Part shown: piece after piece, positions 62,493 through 64,000 of the stretch
How the letters are laid out: every line of letters begins with the position of its first letter
How positions within the stretch are numbered: position 1 is the stretch's first letter
NCBI RefSeq assembly: GCF_004102745.1
Contig: NZ_RLII01000018.1
Location: forward strand, 1 to 64,000
DNA: 64,000 nucleotides
Direction of reading: 5' to 3'
Origin: Acetivibrio mesophilus
Lineage (GTDB): Bacteria; Bacillota; Clostridia; Acetivibrionales; Acetivibrionaceae
Notes under the pieces: model-generated
Database searches by the model: none
What the model was told of the DNA's origin: nothing
The model's input: the letters and a program-made list of their open reading frames with translations, nothing else
Program-made: the position numbers and the translations under genes

Positions 62493-62506
62493 AGAACATT
62501 AGTTCG
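62493..62506. promoter_or_regulatory. LexA box 3 (yneA leader)
   Basis: AGAACATTAGTTCG has both half sites GAAC and GTTC at correct spacing, located at about the transcription start of yneA and just before its SD. Confidence 0.85.
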
Positions 62507-62520
62507 GTGGAGGAGTTTTT

Positions 62521-62808
62521 ATGAAAAGGAAGTACATTTTAAAGAATAAGAAGAGATTTTTTACGTTTATTCTTTTTATGTTAATGGGTTTGACAGCTGT
62601 TATAAGTGGCGCTACCAGCACCTATGGATTCCGAGAGCCTTCTTATAAGACGATTACAGTAAGAAGAGGGGATACTCTGTGGAACATAGCTGAGGACTAC
62701 AATAAATATGGGGACATCAGAAAATACATATATGATATTATGGTTTTAAATGATCTTGAAGACTGTCAGATAATTGAGGGGATGGAGCTTAGGGTAATTG
62801 TCGAGTAG
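62521..62808 (+). CDS. yneA: YneA-like SOS cell division suppressor with LysM domain
   Basis: The 95-residue protein has a basic N-terminus, one membrane span (about 13-32) and an outside LysM domain (about 43-94; TVRRGDTLWNIAEDYNKYGDIRKYIYDI type, ending in IEGMELRVIV). In B. subtilis, YneA blocks division during DNA damage and is encoded divergently from lexA, exactly as here. The two LexA boxes at its promoter support the same role. GGAGG lies before the ATG. Confidence 0.92.
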   Translation: MKRKYILKNKKRFFTFILFMLMGLTAVISGATSTYGFREPSYKTITVRRGDTLWNIAEDYNKYGDIRKYIYDIMVLNDLEDCQIIEGMELRVIVE

Positions 62809-62923
62809 TTCCGATATAACTTATATACTTGATTTAATAAAGGTTGAATATTGATTTTAGGGGTACTCTTTTGTTAAGAATAAATGGGTACTTCTTTTAT
62901 TTTATTATTTTTTTCAAAAAACC

Positions 62924-62952
62924 TTGACTAATAGTAAAATATAGCTTAGAAT
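62924..62952 (+). promoter_or_regulatory. sigma-A promoter of ylxM-ffh
   Basis: TTGACT (62924-62929) and TAGAAT (62947-62952) are separated by 17 bases, each with one mismatch to consensus. The ylxM start codon lies about 30 bases downstream. Confidence 0.75.
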
Positions 62953-62987
62953 TATGTGTAAAGTATTTTTGCTTTACAGGTGAATAT

Positions 62988-63341
62988 ATGGATAAGGTAT
63001 ATGAAGCTGCGCTTTTGCTGGACTTTTACGGACAGCTTCTCACAAAGAGGCAGTTTGAAATACTGGATTTTTATTTGAATAACGATTATTCTCTAGCAGA
63101 GATTGCAGAGCAGCTTAATATAAGCAGACAGGGCGTTTATGACAATATTAAGCGCGGCAGGGCTATGTTAGACCGTATGGAAGAAAAGCTTGGGCTTGTG
63201 CATAAATTTTTACAGCAGAAAGATATAGCCCTTGAAATATTAAATGATATTAAAAGCATTGATGTTAGCAATATGAGTGTTGAAGATGCTGAGACTCTAA
63301 AGAGGGTTGAAGAGAAGATAGGAAAAATAGTTGAGAGCTGA
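62988..63341 (+). CDS. ylxM: YlxM-type DNA-binding protein of the SRP operon
   Basis: This 117-residue protein (UPF0122 family) resembles sigma-70 region 4. The helix-turn-helix is in NDYSLAEIAEQLNISRQGVYD, preceded by YGQLLTKRQFEILDFYL. It is encoded directly before ffh in many Firmicutes and is thought to modulate the signal recognition particle system; its exact role is unclear. The spacing to ffh is 40 bases. Confidence 0.92.
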   Translation: MDKVYEAALLLDFYGQLLTKRQFEILDFYLNNDYSLAEIAEQLNISRQGVYDNIKRGRAMLDRMEEKLGLVHKFLQQKDIALEILNDIKSIDVSNMSVEDAETLKRVEEKIGKIVES

Positions 63342-63381
63342 ATATTCGATATCCTTATGGAATTGAGGTGTCATATATTAT

Positions 63382-64000
63382 ATGGTGTTTGAAGGATTGT
63401 CCGGCAAGCTTCAGGAGGCAATGAAGAAGCTTAAAGGCAAAGGAAGAGTTACTGAAAAAGATGTAAAAGAAATGATGCGTGAGATAAAGCTTGCGCTTTT
63501 GGAGGCGGACGTTAACTTTAAAGTTGTTAAGGACTTTATTGCAAAAGTGTCCGAAAGAGCTGTAGGACAGGATGTTTTGGAAAGTCTTACACCGGGACAA
63601 CAGATAATTAAGATTGTCCATGAGGAGCTTATTAACCTTATGGGGTCTGCCAACAGTAAGGTAACATTTGCATCAAAGCCTCCTACTGTGTATATGATGG
63701 TTGGACTTCAGGGTTCCGGTAAGACCACTACCTCGGGAAAGCTGTCAAGTCTTTTAAGAAAGCAGGGCAAAAAGCCTCTGTTAGTTGCCTGTGACGTGTA
63801 CAGGCCTGCTGCAATAAAGCAGCTGCAGGTGGTAGGATCACAGCTGGGGATTGAGGTATTCTCAATGGGAGACAAGACAAATCCCGTTGACATAGCAAAG
63901 GCAGCCATTGAATATGCAAAATCAAAGCAGCATGACCTTGTAATAATAGATACAGCTGGTCGTCTTCATATTAATGAAGAGCTTATGGAAGAGCTTCAAA
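63382..64000 (+). CDS. ffh: signal recognition particle protein Ffh (SRP54), 3' end outside window
   Basis: This is the partial gene for the SRP GTPase that targets nascent membrane proteins together with 4.5S/SC RNA. It begins MVFEGLSGKLQEAMKKLKGK (N domain), then the G domain with P-loop GLQGSGKTTTSGKL at about residues 107-120, the insertion box entry ACDVYRPAAIKQL and DTAGRLH. About 206 residues are present; the rest of the G domain and the Met-rich M domain lie beyond the right edge. The ATG at 63382 follows TTGAGGTG at a longish distance. Confidence 0.95.
   Translation, partial: MVFEGLSGKLQEAMKKLKGKGRVTEKDVKEMMREIKLALLEADVNFKVVKDFIAKVSERAVGQDVLESLTPGQQIIKIVHEELINLMGSANSKVTFASKPPTVYMMVGLQGSGKTTTSGKLSSLLRKQGKKPLLVACDVYRPAAIKQLQVVGSQLGIEVFSMGDKTNPVDIAKAAIEYAKSKQHDLVIIDTAGRLHINEELMEELQ

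Noticed and set aside
1-64000. tRNA or rRNA genes
   Set aside because: No cloverleaf with conserved GTTC and CCA-type features, and no rRNA segments, were seen; the GGTTCG-like strings met were inside coding genes.

Overview
The window comes from a low-GC, cellulosome-forming clostridium close to Clostridium (Acetivibrio/Hungateiclostridium) thermocellum. The evidence is two secreted enzymes with type I dockerins of the C. thermocellum kind (Ser-Thr recognition pairs followed by Lys-Arg), a SigI/RsgI pair whose RsgI carries a C-terminal CBM3, frequent GTG and TTG starts with strong Shine-Dalgarno sites, and a CelE-type GH5-dockerin-CE2 enzyme. This assignment is inference from gene content; no database was searched.

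Layout. 1-330: a GC-rich structured patch at the left edge, possibly the start of a HEARO/omegaRNA on the minus strand, then a bidirectional terminator. 332-2072 (-): a MerR-type coiled-coil protein and an RluA/RluD-type pseudouridine synthase. 2164-22227: a pectin/uronate locus. It holds YesL, two LplB/LplC-type permeases, a lipoprotein solute-binding protein, a YesM/YesN two-component pair, a sugar isomerase-like protein, GH28 and GH105 enzymes, two AraC regulators, and uxaB-uxaA-kduI-kduD-kdgA-kdgK. Together these import pectic oligosaccharides, cut them in the cytoplasm and convert galacturonate and its unsaturated derivative through 2-keto-3-deoxygluconate to pyruvate and glyceraldehyde 3-phosphate. 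The uronate isomerase uxaC, the missing first step, is at 25912-27321 on the other strand. No ABC ATPase is present, as is usual for this transporter class.

22501-33320: a small membrane protein with a Na+-decarboxylase-like GSADGPT motif, an OmpR-type two-component system, a dockerin-bearing CE3-type esterase, uxaC, rsgI-sigI, and a 1111-residue enzyme with the order signal peptide-GH5-GH5-dockerin-CE2. 33562-35301: a cytoplasmic GH13 amylase/neopullulanase. 35284-39111 (-): hscC, a degenerate J-domain/TPR protein and a DUF1266 protein. This block is bracketed by a perfect 32-bp direct repeat of the amylase 3' end, and the right copy still carries the apparent original stop codon. It therefore looks like a cassette of about 4 kb inserted at the end of the amylase gene.

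39458-64000: mainly core genes on the plus strand. They are a methionine gamma-lyase-like enzyme, a HlyD-like protein, the yggS-sepF-yggT-ylmH-divIVA division cluster, a T-box-controlled ileS, aroB, a PRTase-like protein, miaB, a HAD hydrolase, a CAP-domain secreted protein, ylbF, mutS, mutL, miaA and hfq. Then come divergent lexA/yneA with three LexA boxes between them, and ylxM with the start of ffh. A candidate structured RNA lies at 49381-49466. No rRNA, tRNA, CRISPR array, transposase or integrase was recognised.
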